Assembly: GCA_000751835.1 (NCBI GenBank)
Contig: CCMQ01000008.1
Location: forward strand, 186,001 to 250,000
Origin: Necropsobacter rosorum
Lineage (GTDB): Bacteria > Pseudomonadota > Gammaproteobacteria > Enterobacterales > Pasteurellaceae
Direction of reading: 5' to 3'
Length of the DNA stretch: 64,000 bases
A program made the translations under genes and the position numbers. Below, piece after piece: positions 45,896-56,243 of the stretch. Below the pieces are notes generated by a model. It saw nothing but the letters and a program-made list of their open reading frames with translations. It did not search any database and was not told where the DNA came from. Positions within the stretch are counted from its first letter, which is position 1. Every line of letters begins with the position of its first letter.

Positions 45896-46975
45896 TTATA
45901 ATACATCAATACAATTTAAATCATGGAAGGATTTTTCTAAGCGTTTAGACATGGATTCTTCCGATTTGCGTAACCAAACACGCGGATCGTAGTATTTTTT
46001 ATTCGGCGCGTCAGGGCCTTCCGGATTACCCAGCTGACCTTGCAGATACGCTTCGTTGGCTTTGTAGAAGTTTAAAATTCCTTCCCATGCCGCCCATTGG
46101 GTATCGGTGTCGATATTCATTTTAATCGCACCGTAGCTGATCGCTTCGCGGATTTCTTCGGTGGAAGAACCGGAACCGCCGTGGAAAACGAAGTTAATCG
46201 GTTTTGCCGGCAGATTGCGTTCTTTCGCAACGAATTCCTGTGAGGCGCCTAAAATGGACGGTTTTAATTTTACATTGCCCGGTTTGTAAACGCCGTGTAC
46301 GTTACCGAATGCGGCGGCAACGGTGAAACGCGGGCTGACCGGATGCAGCTGATCATAAACATACAGCACATCTTCCGGCTGGGTGTAAAGACGGGATTCG
46401 TCCACGCCGCTGTTATCTACGCCGTCTTCTTCGCCACCGGTGATACCGATTTCGATTTCAAGAGTCATGCCTAATTTTGACATGCGTTCCAGATATTGAC
46501 GGCAGGTCGCCATGTTTTCTTCCATCGGCTCTTCGGAAAGGTCAAGCATATGGGAAGAGAATAACGGTTTGCCGGTTTCGGCAAAATGTTTTTCACCGGC
46601 ATCCAGTAAGCCGTCAATCCACGGCAGTAATTTTTTTGCGCAGTGGTCGGTGTGCAGGATCACCGGCACGCCGTATTCCGCCGCCAGGGTGTGTACCTGT
46701 TTGGCACCGGCGATCGCGCCTAATACGTCAGGACGAGTGCCGCTTGCCGGTTTAATGCCTTTACCGGCATAGAACTGCGCACCGCCGTTGGAGAACTGAA
46801 TAATAACCGGTGCTTTAACCCGTGCGGCGGTTTCCAGCACGGTGTTTACGCTGTCGCTGCCGACACAGTTGACCGCCGGAATTGCAAAGTTGTTTTCTTT
46901 TGCGTAAGCGAAGATTTTTTGTACGTCGTCACCTGTTACCACACCCGGTTTGACGATATCTAATAATTTTGCCAT
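45896..46975 (-). CDS. fba: Fructose-bisphosphate aldolase, class II
   Basis: Fba cleaves fructose 1,6-bisphosphate to triose phosphates using Zn2+. The 359-residue class II enzyme has the zinc ligand motif ILHTDHCAKK near 105-114, the catalytic GITGGEEDGVDNS loop, and the phosphate loops VFHGGSGSS and NIDTDTQWA. It lies 71 bases after pgk on the same strand, the usual pgk-fba arrangement. Confidence 0.97.
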   Translation of the reverse strand: MAKLLDIVKPGVVTGDDVQKIFAYAKENNFAIPAVNCVGSDSVNTVLETAARVKAPVIIQFSNGGAQFYAGKGIKPASGTRPDVLGAIAGAKQVHTLAAEYGVPVILHTDHCAKKLLPWIDGLLDAGEKHFAETGKPLFSSHMLDLSEEPMEENMATCRQYLERMSKLGMTLEIEIGITGGEEDGVDNSGVDESRLYTQPEDVLYVYDQLHPVSPRFTVAAAFGNVHGVYKPGNVKLKPSILGASQEFVAKERNLPAKPINFVFHGGSGSSTEEIREAISYGAIKMNIDTDTQWAAWEGILNFYKANEAYLQGQLGNPEGPDAPNKKYYDPRVWLRKSEESMSKRLEKSFHDLNCIDVL

Positions 46976-47046
46976 TTTTTGCTTCCTATCTTGTTTGAAA
47001 TGGGTCGGAACGATGCGCGCGGTAAACGCGCATCACATAAGGTGGA

Positions 47047-48222
47047 TTAGCCGTTCGCGCGTTTTTCCAGAATTTCCACCGCCGGCAAAACTTTGCCTTC
47101 GACGAATTCTAAGAATGCGCCGCCGCCGGTTGAAATATAAGAAATTTTATCTGCGATACCGAATAAATCAATGGCCGCTAAAGTGTCGCCGCCGCCGGCA
47201 ATGGAGAATGCGCCGTTTGTCGTGGCTTCGGCAATGGCATTGGCCACCACTTCGGTACCTTTGCGGAAATTAGGAAATTCGAACACGCCGACCGGGCCGT
47301 TCCACAAAATGGTTTTGGCATTGCGGATAATCTCCGCCAGCTGGGCGGCGGATTGGTCGCCGATATCAAAAATGGATTCGTCCGCGCCGACTTGATTAAC
47401 CGCTTTTTCGGTGGCGGCGGCCGTTTCGGAGAATTCGGTGCCGACACGCACATCCACCGGTACCGGAATCGCGGTGGCTTTGGACAGACGCTGCGCTTCC
47501 GGAATTAAATCCGCTTCATACAGGGATTTACCCACGTTATTGCCTTCCGCTGCGATAAAGGTATTGGCAATTCCGCCGCCGACAATCAGCTGGTCGGCAA
47601 TTTTGGATAAGGAATCCAACACGGTAAGTTTAGTGGATACTTTGGAGCCGCCCACAATCGCCAGCATCGGACGTTTCGGTTCTTTCAGCGCTTTACCGAG
47701 CGCATCCAGTTCCGCCGCTAATAACGGGCCGGCACAGGCGATCGGCGCATATTCCGCCACACCGTAAGTGGATGCTTGCGCGCGGTGCGCCGTACCGAAG
47801 GCGTCCATCACGAACACATCGCACAGTGCGGCATATTTTTTACCCAGCTCGGCATCATTTTTCTTTTCACCTTTGTTGATACGCACGTTTTCCAGCACCA
47901 CAACTTCACCGCCGTTGACTTCGACGCCGGACAGATAATCGCGCACCAAACGAACCGGCACGCCCAGATCGGAATTATTTAAGTAATCGACCACCGGTTG
48001 CAGAGAATCTTCCGGTTTGAATTCACCTTCGGTCGGACGGCCTAAATGGGAGGTCACCATGACTTTTGCGCCTTTTTGCAGCGCCAGTTTTAAGGTCGGA
48101 ATGGTGGCGCGGATACGCGCGTCAGACGTTACTTTACCGTCTTTTACCGGTACGTTCAGATCGGCGCGGATAAAGACGCGTTTGCCGGTTAAATCCAGAT
48201 CGGCCATTTTAATTACTGACAT
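47047..48222 (-). CDS. pgk: Phosphoglycerate kinase
   Basis: Pgk makes ATP from 1,3-bisphosphoglycerate. The 391 residues include [23 protein letters not shown] in two overlapping stretches, [21 protein letters not shown], and the nucleotide-binding [13 protein letters not shown] and [14 protein letters not shown]. It is the first gene of pgk-fba, behind a probable TATAAT promoter at 48273-48302. Confidence 0.97.
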   Translation of the reverse strand: MSVIKMADLDLTGKRVFIRADLNVPVKDGKVTSDARIRATIPTLKLALQKGAKVMVTSHLGRPTEGEFKPEDSLQPVVDYLNNSDLGVPVRLVRDYLSGVEVNGGEVVVLENVRINKGEKKNDAELGKKYAALCDVFVMDAFGTAHRAQASTYGVAEYAPIACAGPLLAAELDALGKALKEPKRPMLAIVGGSKVSTKLTVLDSLSKIADQLIVGGGIANTFIAAEGNNVGKSLYEADLIPEAQRLSKATAIPVPVDVRVGTEFSETAAATEKAVNQVGADESIFDIGDQSAAQLAEIIRNAKTILWNGPVGVFEFPNFRKGTEVVANAIAEATTNGAFSIAGGGDTLAAIDLFGIADKISYISTGGGAFLEFVEGKVLPAVEILEKRANG

Positions 48223-48272
48223 AATTTACCCTCTTGGTTGGTTAAAATTGAAAATTATAAACACTGCCACGC

Positions 48273-48302
48273 ATTATACTCACTTATTTTGCATGATGTA
48301 AC
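48273..48302 (-). promoter_or_regulatory. Predicted pgk-fba promoter
   Basis: On the minus strand TATAAT (48278 to 48273) follows GTTACA at 18 bases, with transcription starting about 45 bases before pgk. A second TATAAT-like match lies at 48259 to 48254. Confidence 0.4.
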
Positions 48303-48658
48303 GGGTCTAGATCAAATTCTCGCCATTATTCTTTGGGTTAAATGAATTCTTTCTAATTGATTAGATAAATGACATATTTTTTTCAATATCCGGAGCGAAA
48401 ATTTATATGCACGTTATCAAATGAAGAAAAAGTTTAAAAAAAGCACCGCACTTTTGTCCCGTTCGGCGGTATCACGGTTCTGTAAATGAGATTCATCGCA
48501 TTTGATATATTCATATGGAATATTAAATGCGATTTTTTTATTTCTGCCGCTAAAATTTTGATGGTTAAATGCAGGAAGCCTGAAAACAGGCCGAATTTTA
48601 ATAATTTATTTACAACAATAACCGACACAACATCAACCGATAACGAGAAGGAGGAGCT
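48303..48658 (+). other. Long non-coding leader before the sulfate importer operon
   Basis: The 436-base gap between pgk and sbp has no supported gene. From left to right it holds the pgk promoter, an A+T-rich stretch, one uptake word (48445-48453 area), the terminator-like hairpin at 48495-48539, a small stem-loop (GCCTG 48578-48582 with CAGGC 48587-48591) and the sbp ribosome site. No CysB box could be assigned with certainty. A possible -10 TATATG (48404-48409) with TTTCAA 17 bases upstream could start an RNA ending at the hairpin. Confidence 0.4.
48495..48539 (+). terminator. Orphan terminator hairpin upstream of sbp
   Basis: ATCGCATTT (48495-48503) pairs with AAATGCGAT (48525-48533). 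The stem extends inward by about five A-U/G-U pairs and is followed by seven T. No plus-strand gene precedes it, so it ends either a small RNA or an attenuated sbp leader. Confidence 0.65.
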
Positions 48659-49708
48659 ATGCAACCCGTTCTTTTGGCTTTTCGGCTGCCGGCGGCGCAG
48701 TGGCTGGGACGAAAAACCGCGCTGATTATCACCGCACTTGCCGCGATGGCTACGTTCTCCGGCGCCAATGCGGCGACCATACTGAATGTTTCCTATGATC
48801 CCACCCGTGAGCTGTATAAAGAGTACAATCAGCTGTTTGCACAGCACTGGCAGCAAACCAACGGAGAAAACATCACCATTCGGACTTCGCACGGCGGTTC
48901 CGGTAAACAGGCGCGTTCGGTGATCGACGGATTGCAGGCGGATGTGGTGACACTGGCGCTGGCCGGCGATATTGATGCCATTAACAGCCGACAGACGCTG
49001 ATTGCGCCGGACTGGCAAAGCAAGTTTGCCGATAACAGTACGCCTTATACTTCCACCATTGTGTTTTTAGTGCGTAAAGGAAATCCGAAAAACATTCGCG
49101 ACTGGGACGATTTGGTGCGCGAAGGCGTTGAAGTGATTACGCCGAACCCGAAAACCTCCGGCGGCGCACGCTGGAATTTTCTGGCGGCATGGGCATTCGC
49201 CAAAGCCAAATACGGCAGCGACGATAAGGCGTTAGCCTTTGTCAGCGAAATTTACCGCCATGTGCCGGTGCTGGATACCGGTGCGCGCGGCGCGACCACC
49301 AGTTTTGTACAGCGCGGGCTGGGCGATGTGTTGCTGGCCTGGGAAAACGAGGCTTATCTGGCGCTGGCGGAACAGGGCGGCGGTGAGTTTGAAATCGTCA
49401 CGCCATCGCTTTCCATTCTGGCGGAACCGCCGGTTGCAGTGGTGGATGCGGTGGTGGATAAAAAAGGAACGCGCGAGCAGGCACAGGCTTATCTGCAATA
49501 TTTATACAGCGATGAGGCGCAGCATGTTATCGCCAAACATTTTTATCGCCCGCGTAATGCCGCGATTCTGGCGCAATACCCTGACCGTTTTCCGGCGCTG
49601 ACGCTGGTGACGATTGATGAGGCTTTCGGCGGCTGGGCTTCGGCGCAAAAGACCTATTTTGACGACGGCGGGGTATTTGATCAGATTTTTGCCCGGATTA
49701 ACGAATGA
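48659..49708 (+). CDS. sbp: Sulfate-binding periplasmic protein
   Basis: The 349-residue solute-binding protein feeds sulfate (or thiosulfate) to the CysTWA importer. It has an unusually long n-region before the signal helix, with likely cleavage after GANA near residue 38, then [14 protein letters not shown] and the sulfate-contacting [28 protein letters not shown] and [27 protein letters not shown] (two stretches) follow. The start has an AGGAGGAG ribosome site. It heads the operon; its role matches Sbp better than the thiosulfate-specific CysP, but these are hard to separate. Confidence 0.92.
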   Translation: MQPVLLAFRLPAAQWLGRKTALIITALAAMATFSGANAATILNVSYDPTRELYKEYNQLFAQHWQQTNGENITIRTSHGGSGKQARSVIDGLQADVVTLALAGDIDAINSRQTLIAPDWQSKFADNSTPYTSTIVFLVRKGNPKNIRDWDDLVREGVEVITPNPKTSGGARWNFLAAWAFAKAKYGSDDKALAFVSEIYRHVPVLDTGARGATTSFVQRGLGDVLLAWENEAYLALAEQGGGEFEIVTPSLSILAEPPVAVVDAVVDKKGTREQAQAYLQYLYSDEAQHVIAKHFYRPRNAAILAQYPDRFPALTLVTIDEAFGGWASAQKTYFDDGGVFDQIFARINE

Positions 49709-49754
49709 TCAGAACGGCCTTTCGTGTGGGCGAAAGCGGTTTGAGGAGTGATTT

Positions 49755-50567
49755 ATGACAGCGGTACCCCGCATTATTCCCGGATTTAAATTATCCTTAG
49801 GTTATACGATCAGCTTTTTAAGCCTGATCGTCTTAATTCCTTTATTTGCGTTGTTTGTGTTTTCCATGCAGATTAGCTGGTCGGAATTCGTGCAGCTGAT
49901 CACCGGCAAGCAGCTGTTGCTGTCTTTGTGGCTGTCGCTGCGCACCGCATTTACCGCAGCGCTGTTCAATACCTTGCTGGGCGGTGTACTGGCGTGGACA
50001 CTGGTGCGTTACCGCTTTTTCGGGCGCAAACTGATGGACACTTTTATCGATATGCCGTTTGCCCTGCCGACGGCGGTCGCCGGTATCGCACTGACCGCCA
50101 TTTATGCGCAAAACGGCATTATCGGCCAGTTTTTCGCCTTTAAAATCGCCTATACGCCCATCGGCATTACGCTGGCGCTGTTGTTTGTGACGTTGCCGTT
50201 TGTGGTGCGAACGTTGCAGCCGGTGCTACAGGATTTACCGAAAGATGTGGAGGAAGCCGCCACAATTCTGGGAGCGAGCCGAATGCAGATTTTTATCCGT
50301 ATCATTCTGCCGGCGATTCTGCCGGCCTGGATTATCGGGTTTACGCTGGCCTTTGCCCGCGCGATCGGCGAATACGGCTCGGTGGTATTTATCGCCGGCA
50401 ATATTCCCTTTAAAACGGAAATTCTGCCCTTGCTGATCGTGGCGAAACTGGATCAGTATAACTATGTGGCGGCGGCGATGATCGGCGTTATCATGCTGCT
50501 GATTTCCTTTACCCTGTTATTTATTATCAATATTATTCAGCACCGCCTTGCGCGTTTCGGCTCTTAA
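49755..50567 (+). CDS. cysT: Sulfate/thiosulfate ABC transporter permease CysT
   Basis: A 270-residue inner-membrane permease (CysT/CysU) with six hydrophobic helices and the cytoplasmic coupling loop EEAATILGASRMQIFIRIILP, the EAA motif that contacts CysA. It is spaced 46 bases after sbp and nine bases before cysW, so these are one transcript. Confidence 0.95.
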   Translation: MTAVPRIIPGFKLSLGYTISFLSLIVLIPLFALFVFSMQISWSEFVQLITGKQLLLSLWLSLRTAFTAALFNTLLGGVLAWTLVRYRFFGRKLMDTFIDMPFALPTAVAGIALTAIYAQNGIIGQFFAFKIAYTPIGITLALLFVTLPFVVRTLQPVLQDLPKDVEEAATILGASRMQIFIRIILPAILPAWIIGFTLAFARAIGEYGSVVFIAGNIPFKTEILPLLIVAKLDQYNYVAAAMIGVIMLLISFTLLFIINIIQHRLARFGS

Positions 50568-50576
50568 GGAAGGATT

Positions 50577-51401
50577 ATGTCATTACCTGCACAAAAATAC
50601 AGTCCGGCGGCGTATACGCTGATTGCCTTATCCGTGGTGATTTTTCTTACCTTATTGGTGCTGCCGTTGCTGGTGGTGATTTCACAGGGATTAAGCGAAG
50701 GGTTTTCGGTTTTCTGGCAAACGGTTATTGAGCCGGATACCATCGCCGCATTAAAGCTGACCTTGCTTGCCGCGGCGATCGCCATGCCGCTGAATCTGGT
50801 ATTCGGCGTGTTTGCCGCTTGGGCGGTAAGCAAATATGAATTTAAAGGCCGCCAGTTTCTGATCACTCTTATCGATCTGCCGTTTTCCGTTTCACCGATT
50901 GTGGCGGGTTTGATTTATGTGCTGCTGTTCGGCACGCAAAGCTGGTTATATCCTTATCTTGACGCTTGGGATATTCAGATTGTCTATGCCATTCCGGGAA
51001 TTGTGCTGGCCACCATTTTCGTTTCCGTGCCTTTTGTGGCGCGCGAGCTGATCCCGATTATGCAGGCGCAGGGCACGCAGGAAGAAGAAGCCGCCACCGT
51101 GCTCGGCGCCAACGGTTGGCAGATTTTCCGTTATATCACGCTGCCGAATATCAAATGGGCGTTGCTGCACGGCGTGGTGCTGTGTACCGCGCGCGCATTG
51201 GGAGAATTCGGCGCGGTGTCGGTGCTGTCCGGACATATTCGCGGCTATACCAACACCCTGCCGCTGCATATTGAAATTCTTTATAACGAATACAACATTG
51301 TCGCCGCATTCAGCGTCGCCGTACTATTGTTATTGCTTTCTCTGCTGCTGTTGCTGGCGCGCCAGTGGACGGAAAGCAAACTCGGCGGACAGACGGCATA
51401 A
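50577..51401 (+). CDS. cysW: Sulfate/thiosulfate ABC transporter permease CysW
   Basis: The second permease, 274 residues and six helices, with EAA motif [22 protein letters not shown] and the signature [17 protein letters not shown]. It pairs with CysT to form the channel. It follows cysT by nine bases and precedes cysA by ten. Confidence 0.95.
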   Translation: MSLPAQKYSPAAYTLIALSVVIFLTLLVLPLLVVISQGLSEGFSVFWQTVIEPDTIAALKLTLLAAAIAMPLNLVFGVFAAWAVSKYEFKGRQFLITLIDLPFSVSPIVAGLIYVLLFGTQSWLYPYLDAWDIQIVYAIPGIVLATIFVSVPFVARELIPIMQAQGTQEEEAATVLGANGWQIFRYITLPNIKWALLHGVVLCTARALGEFGAVSVLSGHIRGYTNTLPLHIEILYNEYNIVAAFSVAVLLLLLSLLLLLARQWTESKLGGQTA

Positions 51402-51411
51402 GAGGAACAAC

Positions 51412-52485
51412 ATGAGCATTATTATTCGGGATATTCAAAAAACCTTTGCAAATCTGACCGCACTTAACAAGATTAATTTCAGCGTACAAAACGGTGAGCT
51501 GGCCGCCCTGCTGGGGCCGTCCGGCTGCGGGAAAACCACATTGCTGCGCATTATCGCCGGGCTGGAGCAGGCCGACAGCGGCACCATTTTATTCGACGAT
51601 CGGGATGTCAGCCGACTCAGCGCCAAACAACGCGACATCGGTTTTGTGTTTCAAAGCTACGCTCTGTTTCGGCACATGAGCGTGGCGCAGAATGTGGCTT
51701 TCGGTTTAAAAGTCAAACCGCGGGCGGAGCGTTTAAGTGATGAGGAAATTCAGCGTAAAGTCCGTGAATTACTGGATTTAGTCCAGCTTAACCGGTTCGC
51801 CGCCTATTATCCGGATCAGCTGTCCGGCGGGCAGCGTCAGCGGGTGGCATTGGCGCGCGCACTGGCTACGCAGCCGAAAGTCTTATTGCTGGACGAGCCG
51901 TTCAGTGCGCTGGATGCGACGGTGCGTAAAGAGCTGCGCCGCTGGCTGCGGGATTTTCATCATGAAATTAATGTCACCAGTTTGTTTGTCACCCATGATC
52001 AGGACGAAGCCTTGGAAGTGGCGGATAAAATTATTCTGATGAACAAAGGCCGTGTGGAACAGGTCGGTACGCCGGAAGAGGTGTACAAACAGCCGCAAAC
52101 CGCGTTTGTGGCGCATTTTCTGGGTGAAGTGAATGTGCTGCACGGAGTGATTGAACAAAATCTGCTGCGCATCGGCGATTTCACCCAGCCGCTCAGCCGC
52201 CATCACCGGCCGCAATCGGTGATTGCCTACGTCCGGCCGCACGAGATCGGCATGAGCAAAGGGCAAAACGCTAATGCGATTCAGGGCGAGATCAGCCGGC
52301 TGCATACCGCCGGGGCGACGATTTTCGTGGAAGTGCAGGCCGCGCACTATGAAAAACCGATCGAGGTGTCGATTAATCATGCGCAACTGGAACAAGAGGG
52401 CTTCGTACCCGGTGACAAGGTTTATTTAACGCCGAAACTGGTGAATATTTTTAGCCGTGACGAATTAATCGAATTTATGATTTAA
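51412..52485 (+). CDS. cysA: Sulfate/thiosulfate ABC transporter ATPase CysA
   Basis: The 357-residue ATPase that powers sulfate uptake has Walker A GPSGCGKT at 35-42, Q-loop FVFQSYALF, signature LSGGQRQR, Walker [13 protein letters not shown] and the H-loop VTHDQDE. A C-terminal TOBE regulatory domain begins around residue 240. The ATG at 51412 has an AGAGGA ribosome site; the longer open frame overlapping cysW is not used. Confidence 0.96.
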   Translation: MSIIIRDIQKTFANLTALNKINFSVQNGELAALLGPSGCGKTTLLRIIAGLEQADSGTILFDDRDVSRLSAKQRDIGFVFQSYALFRHMSVAQNVAFGLKVKPRAERLSDEEIQRKVRELLDLVQLNRFAAYYPDQLSGGQRQRVALARALATQPKVLLLDEPFSALDATVRKELRRWLRDFHHEINVTSLFVTHDQDEALEVADKIILMNKGRVEQVGTPEEVYKQPQTAFVAHFLGEVNVLHGVIEQNLLRIGDFTQPLSRHHRPQSVIAYVRPHEIGMSKGQNANAIQGEISRLHTAGATIFVEVQAAHYEKPIEVSINHAQLEQEGFVPGDKVYLTPKLVNIFSRDELIEFMI

Positions 52486-52497
52486 ACGGCGAAATCA

Positions 52498-52532
52498 CAC
52501 CGCACCGAGCGAAAAAGTGCGGTGTTTTTTTT
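52498..52532 (+). terminator. Sulfate operon terminator with an uptake word arm
   Basis: CACCGCAC pairs with GTGCGGTG, followed by eight T, 13 bases past cysA. The right arm belongs to a full uptake word. Confidence 0.88.
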
Positions 52533-52569
52533 AATTGTTTTTTGCCCGTCGTCCGTGTTGTGCCGTCAT

Positions 52570-53268
52570 TTAATAACCGGTGCGGCTGCGCGGGCAATCG
52601 ATGACCTGCCAGTCTAAATCGTAGCAGATGAAAAGTTCGTTGCGGTTGGCGCCGATGTAAATATTTTTCAGCTGCGGATTATTCTTTTTCATCCAGGCGA
52701 ACAGTTCGCTGCGCGATGACAGTTCATAGGTAGGAAATTTTAAGGTGTGGAACAACTCCCGCTGTTTGGCGAAATAATCCTGCGCCCGCTCAAAGGCACA
52801 GGCGCCGTGTTTTTCCCATTCGCCCTGCAATAAATTGGCGCTCGGGCTTTCCGGTAAAAACTGTTCGATAATTTCCTGCGGCACTATCGGCAAATCGCCC
52901 TGACAGAAACGCGGCTGATCAGAAACCCGGCGCGCGAATTTGTTTTGCGGCCACAAACCGTGAATCACCCAACCGAACTGCTGGGTTTTGCCGCATTGAT
53001 ATTTCAGAGAATTGGGCAGATTTTCGCCGTATCGTTTGCGCTGAACGTCGCAAAATGCCGGAGACCATGACAGCACGAAGGTATAATAATGGGTCGGCGC
53101 TTTGGCGTTGCGACCGATGGGATCATGCTGCATGATATAATCGTAATCGCGCTCCACCACGGTGGAAACGGCTTGTTTCTGCTGCGAAAAATAATACCAG
53201 CCCGCCAGCAGGAACATAAAAAAGAACACTACAAAAATGGACAGCTGCATCATTTGTTTTTTATTCAT
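52570..53268 (-). CDS. Ribonuclease T2 family enzyme (RNase I-like)
   Basis: T2-type endoribonucleases cut RNA non-specifically through 2',3'-cyclic phosphates; in gammaproteobacteria they are periplasmic. The 232-residue protein has an N-terminal membrane segment (about 8-27) as signal or anchor, and both active-site motifs: CAS-1 HGLWP (His103) and CAS-2 EWEKHGAC (Glu150, His154). Six cysteines follow family spacing. No AxA cleavage site is clear, so it may stay membrane-tethered. It is divergent from the ferredoxin gene. Confidence 0.92.
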   Translation of the reverse strand: MNKKQMMQLSIFVVFFFMFLLAGWYYFSQQKQAVSTVVERDYDYIMQHDPIGRNAKAPTHYYTFVLSWSPAFCDVQRKRYGENLPNSLKYQCGKTQQFGWVIHGLWPQNKFARRVSDQPRFCQGDLPIVPQEIIEQFLPESPSANLLQGEWEKHGACAFERAQDYFAKQRELFHTLKFPTYELSSRSELFAWMKKNNPQLKNIYIGANRNELFICYDLDWQVIDCPRSRTGY

Positions 53269-53339
53269 CGGTGATTCACCTTAAATTATTATTTAATTTT
53301 TAAGCGGTATTCTTTATAATGCCGCATTTTCTGACTTGA

Positions 53340-53612
<273 letters not shown>

Positions 53613-53617
53613 GGCGG

Positions 53618-54664
53618 TTATTCCGCCCATTTCGCCAGTACGATGCCTGCGACCACCGCGACGTTCAGCCCGCTTTTGAGCGGATTGGCGCGCGATAAAT
53701 TCAGAATTTCCTCTTTTTTTACCAGATTTTCCACCGCACTTTCACTCAGCAGGAACGCCACTTTATCGGCGAAGGATAATGCGGCGGCTTTGCCCTGTTT
53801 ACCGCTGCTCGGGCAGATAATCTGATAGCCCGCCTGACGCAGCTGGCTTAAGGCGTTTTCCGTGCTGTCGGCCTGTATCGGGTGAATATATTCCATCCCG
53901 CCCTCGGCGACACGCACGGCGGATGCCGCATTTAGGGCGTCCGGTTCTGCCGTGATGACGGATTTTACCCCGTAAAATGCGCAGCTGCGGATAACGGCGC
54001 CGAGATTATGCGCATTGCCGATGCCGTCCAGCAGCACGACGCAGTCTTTCCGGCGCGGCAGGCTCAGATAGCCGGCCAGGGTGAACGGGCGTTTTTTCTT
54101 CACCAGCATACAGATCCCGCCGTGATGTTCGGTGCCGCTGACCCGTTCCAATTCGCGGCTGTCCACAACGTGATAGACTTTTTTGTTGGCGGCAAGATAG
54201 CTGAACAGCTCACCGACGCGATGCGCCAGCTCAACGGTGGCCCACACCCGCACAATGCTTTCCGGCCGCTCGGCAAACAGCGCCAGACAGGCATTCTCGC
54301 CGTACAGTTTCATTTCTTCGGCGCGGTTTTTCTTGATTTTTTCCGGCGCACGCGGCGATAACGGGCCGGTTTTTTTCTCATCACCGGGAGCGGTGCTGCG
54401 TTTTAGCGTTACGCTGACATTGCCGGTACCACGCGCATTACCCAGTTGCGTTTCGGTAATCTGCGGCGTATGGCGCGCTTTATCCCGCGGCATATCGCTG
54501 CTCGCGCGAAAAGCCGTTTTATCGCGCTTGAACGCCGCCTTGTCGGTTTTGCGCGCCGGTTCAAAGTGCGGTCGGTTTTGCGCCGGTTTTTTTGCGGCCG
54601 GTGTGCGTTGGTTGAAACGGGATGAATTGTCAGCGGGCTGAAAGGTCGGTTTTTTTGCGTTCAT
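53618..54664 (-). CDS. TrmH-family (SPOUT) RNA methyltransferase, YfiF-like
   Basis: A 348-residue protein. Residues 1 to about 110 are a low-complexity basic segment rich in K, R, A and P. An L30e-like substrate-binding domain (KLYGENACLALFAERPESI) and a C-terminal SpoU methylase domain follow, with LLDGIGNAHNLGAVIRSC, GGMEYI and the final LKSGLNVAVVAGIVLAKW region. E. coli YfiF is similar and has no proved substrate. The last SPOUT motif is somewhat altered (NPLKSGLNVAVVAG rather than the N-x-S-V-A form), so activity is not certain. Confidence 0.88.
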   Translation of the reverse strand: MNAKKPTFQPADNSSRFNQRTPAAKKPAQNRPHFEPARKTDKAAFKRDKTAFRASSDMPRDKARHTPQITETQLGNARGTGNVSVTLKRSTAPGDEKKTGPLSPRAPEKIKKNRAEEMKLYGENACLALFAERPESIVRVWATVELAHRVGELFSYLAANKKVYHVVDSRELERVSGTEHHGGICMLVKKKRPFTLAGYLSLPRRKDCVVLLDGIGNAHNLGAVIRSCAFYGVKSVITAEPDALNAASAVRVAEGGMEYIHPIQADSTENALSQLRQAGYQIICPSSGKQGKAAALSFADKVAFLLSESAVENLVKKEEILNLSRANPLKSGLNVAVVAGIVLAKWAE

Positions 54665-54839
54665 AATGACTTGCCGGTAATAAGAGTAAAACAGCGATAA
54701 AGTGAGTAATAAACAAGCGCACTTTTCGAGAAATTGTGAGCATTATAACGAAAAAAAACCTTTTTTCTAGCCACTGCGGCGGTAAATATTGTAGACTAGC
54801 CAACTAATTTCTCGTCGCGTCAATTATAGAGAACGATAT

Positions 54840-56207
54840 ATGTTGATAAATAAAACCAAACGAGCAATCCAGCATCTTGAGCGCCTGCCCGCTTTGCCGC
54901 TGCAGGCGGAGCAGGTCGAGTTTATTGATAGCCCCGCGGCCTTTAAAACGCAACTTATTGAGCTGATCCGCCGGGCAAAATCCCGCATTTATATTACCGC
55001 ACTTTACTGGCAGAACGATGAGGCGGGGCAACAGATTTTAGATGAGATTTACCGCGCCAGACAAGATAACCCCGAGCTGGAGGTGAAAATTTTCGTCGAT
55101 TGGCACCGCGCACAGCGCAATCTGCTCGGCGCGGAAAAAACGGCCACCAACGCCGATTGGTATTGCGATGCGCGCGCCAAATACCAGCTGCCCGATGATC
55201 CGAATATGTTTTTCGGCGTGCCGATTAATACGCGCGAAGTGTTCGGCGTGCTGCATATTAAAGGGTTTGTATTTGACGACACTGTGCTTTACAGCGGCGC
55301 CAGTATCAATAACGTCTATCTTGCCCAGCATGAGAAATATCGCTACGACCGCTATCATAAAATCCGCAATCAGGCGCTGGCCGATACCTTGGTCGGCTTT
55401 ATTAAAAGCTATCTGCAAGATCCCGGTGCGGTGTCGCCGCTGGATGTGAACACCCGCCCGCAGACCAAAGAAATTCGCCAGAATATCCGCCTGTTCCGCA
55501 AAAATCTGGCCAGCGACGCTCAGTATCACCTGCCCGCGTCCGTCACGCTGCACGACAGCCTGACGGTTTGTCCGCTGTTCGGGTTGGGCGCCGGAAATAA
55601 TATTCTCAACCGTACCATTGAAGCGTTATTTCAGCTGGTGCAGGACAAACTGGTGATTTGTACGCCGTATTTCAACCTGCCGCGTTCGCTGCGCTATAAC
55701 ATTCACCGCTTACTGGAAAAAGGCAAACGGATCGAAATTATCGTCGGTGATAAGGTGGCGAATGATTTTTATATTCCGCCTGACGAACCGTTCAAAATGG
55801 CCGGCGCGCTGCCGTATTTATATGAAAGCAACCTGCGCCGTTTCAGTAAAAAATTCGAGCGTTTCATCACGCAGGGACAACTGGTTATCCGCACTTGGAA
55901 AGACGGCGAGAATACCTATCATCTGAAAGGTTTGTGGGTGGACGACCAGGCGATGTTGCTGACCGGTAATAACCTGAATCCGCGTGCCTGGCGGCTGGAT
56001 GCGGAAAACGGGTTATTTATTCATGATCCGCAACGGGAGCTGCGCGCGCAGACAGAAAAGGAGCTGGACGACATTCGCCGCTACACAACCGTGCTGAAAC
56101 ATTATTCCGAACTGGAAGATCTGGATACTTACCCGCAGCCGGTGCAGAAACTGCTGCGCAAATTCGCACGCCTGAAAGCCGACAAACTGGTGAAAATGAT
56201 TTTATAA
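54840..56207 (+). CDS. pssA: CDP-diacylglycerol--serine O-phosphatidyltransferase
   Basis: PssA condenses CDP-diacylglycerol with serine to form phosphatidylserine, the precursor of phosphatidylethanolamine. The 455-residue enzyme belongs to the phospholipase D superfamily: two HKD-type motifs are seen, LHIKGFVFDDTVLYSGASI near 140 and YHLKGLWVDDQAMLLTGNNLNPRAW near 360-380. It is a peripheral, ribosome/membrane-associated protein. It is divergent from the yfiF-like gene. Confidence 0.96.
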   Translation: MLINKTKRAIQHLERLPALPLQAEQVEFIDSPAAFKTQLIELIRRAKSRIYITALYWQNDEAGQQILDEIYRARQDNPELEVKIFVDWHRAQRNLLGAEKTATNADWYCDARAKYQLPDDPNMFFGVPINTREVFGVLHIKGFVFDDTVLYSGASINNVYLAQHEKYRYDRYHKIRNQALADTLVGFIKSYLQDPGAVSPLDVNTRPQTKEIRQNIRLFRKNLASDAQYHLPASVTLHDSLTVCPLFGLGAGNNILNRTIEALFQLVQDKLVICTPYFNLPRSLRYNIHRLLEKGKRIEIIVGDKVANDFYIPPDEPFKMAGALPYLYESNLRRFSKKFERFITQGQLVIRTWKDGENTYHLKGLWVDDQAMLLTGNNLNPRAWRLDAENGLFIHDPQRELRAQTEKELDDIRRYTTVLKHYSELEDLDTYPQPVQKLLRKFARLKADKLVKMIL

Positions 56208-56212
56208 ACCGA

Positions 56213-56242
56213 TAAAAAAACCACGCCGAGGCGTGGTTTTTA
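56213..56242. terminator. Bidirectional terminator between pssA and ydcZ-like genes
   Basis: CCACGCC pairs with GGCGTGG in a tight hairpin, flanked by seven A on the left and five T on the right. Confidence 0.85.
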
Positions 56243-56243
56243 A

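Noticed and set aside
51883..52395. A 170-codon minus-strand frame opposite cysA
   Set aside because: Antisense shadow of the CysA reading frame; no start signal or recognisable domain.
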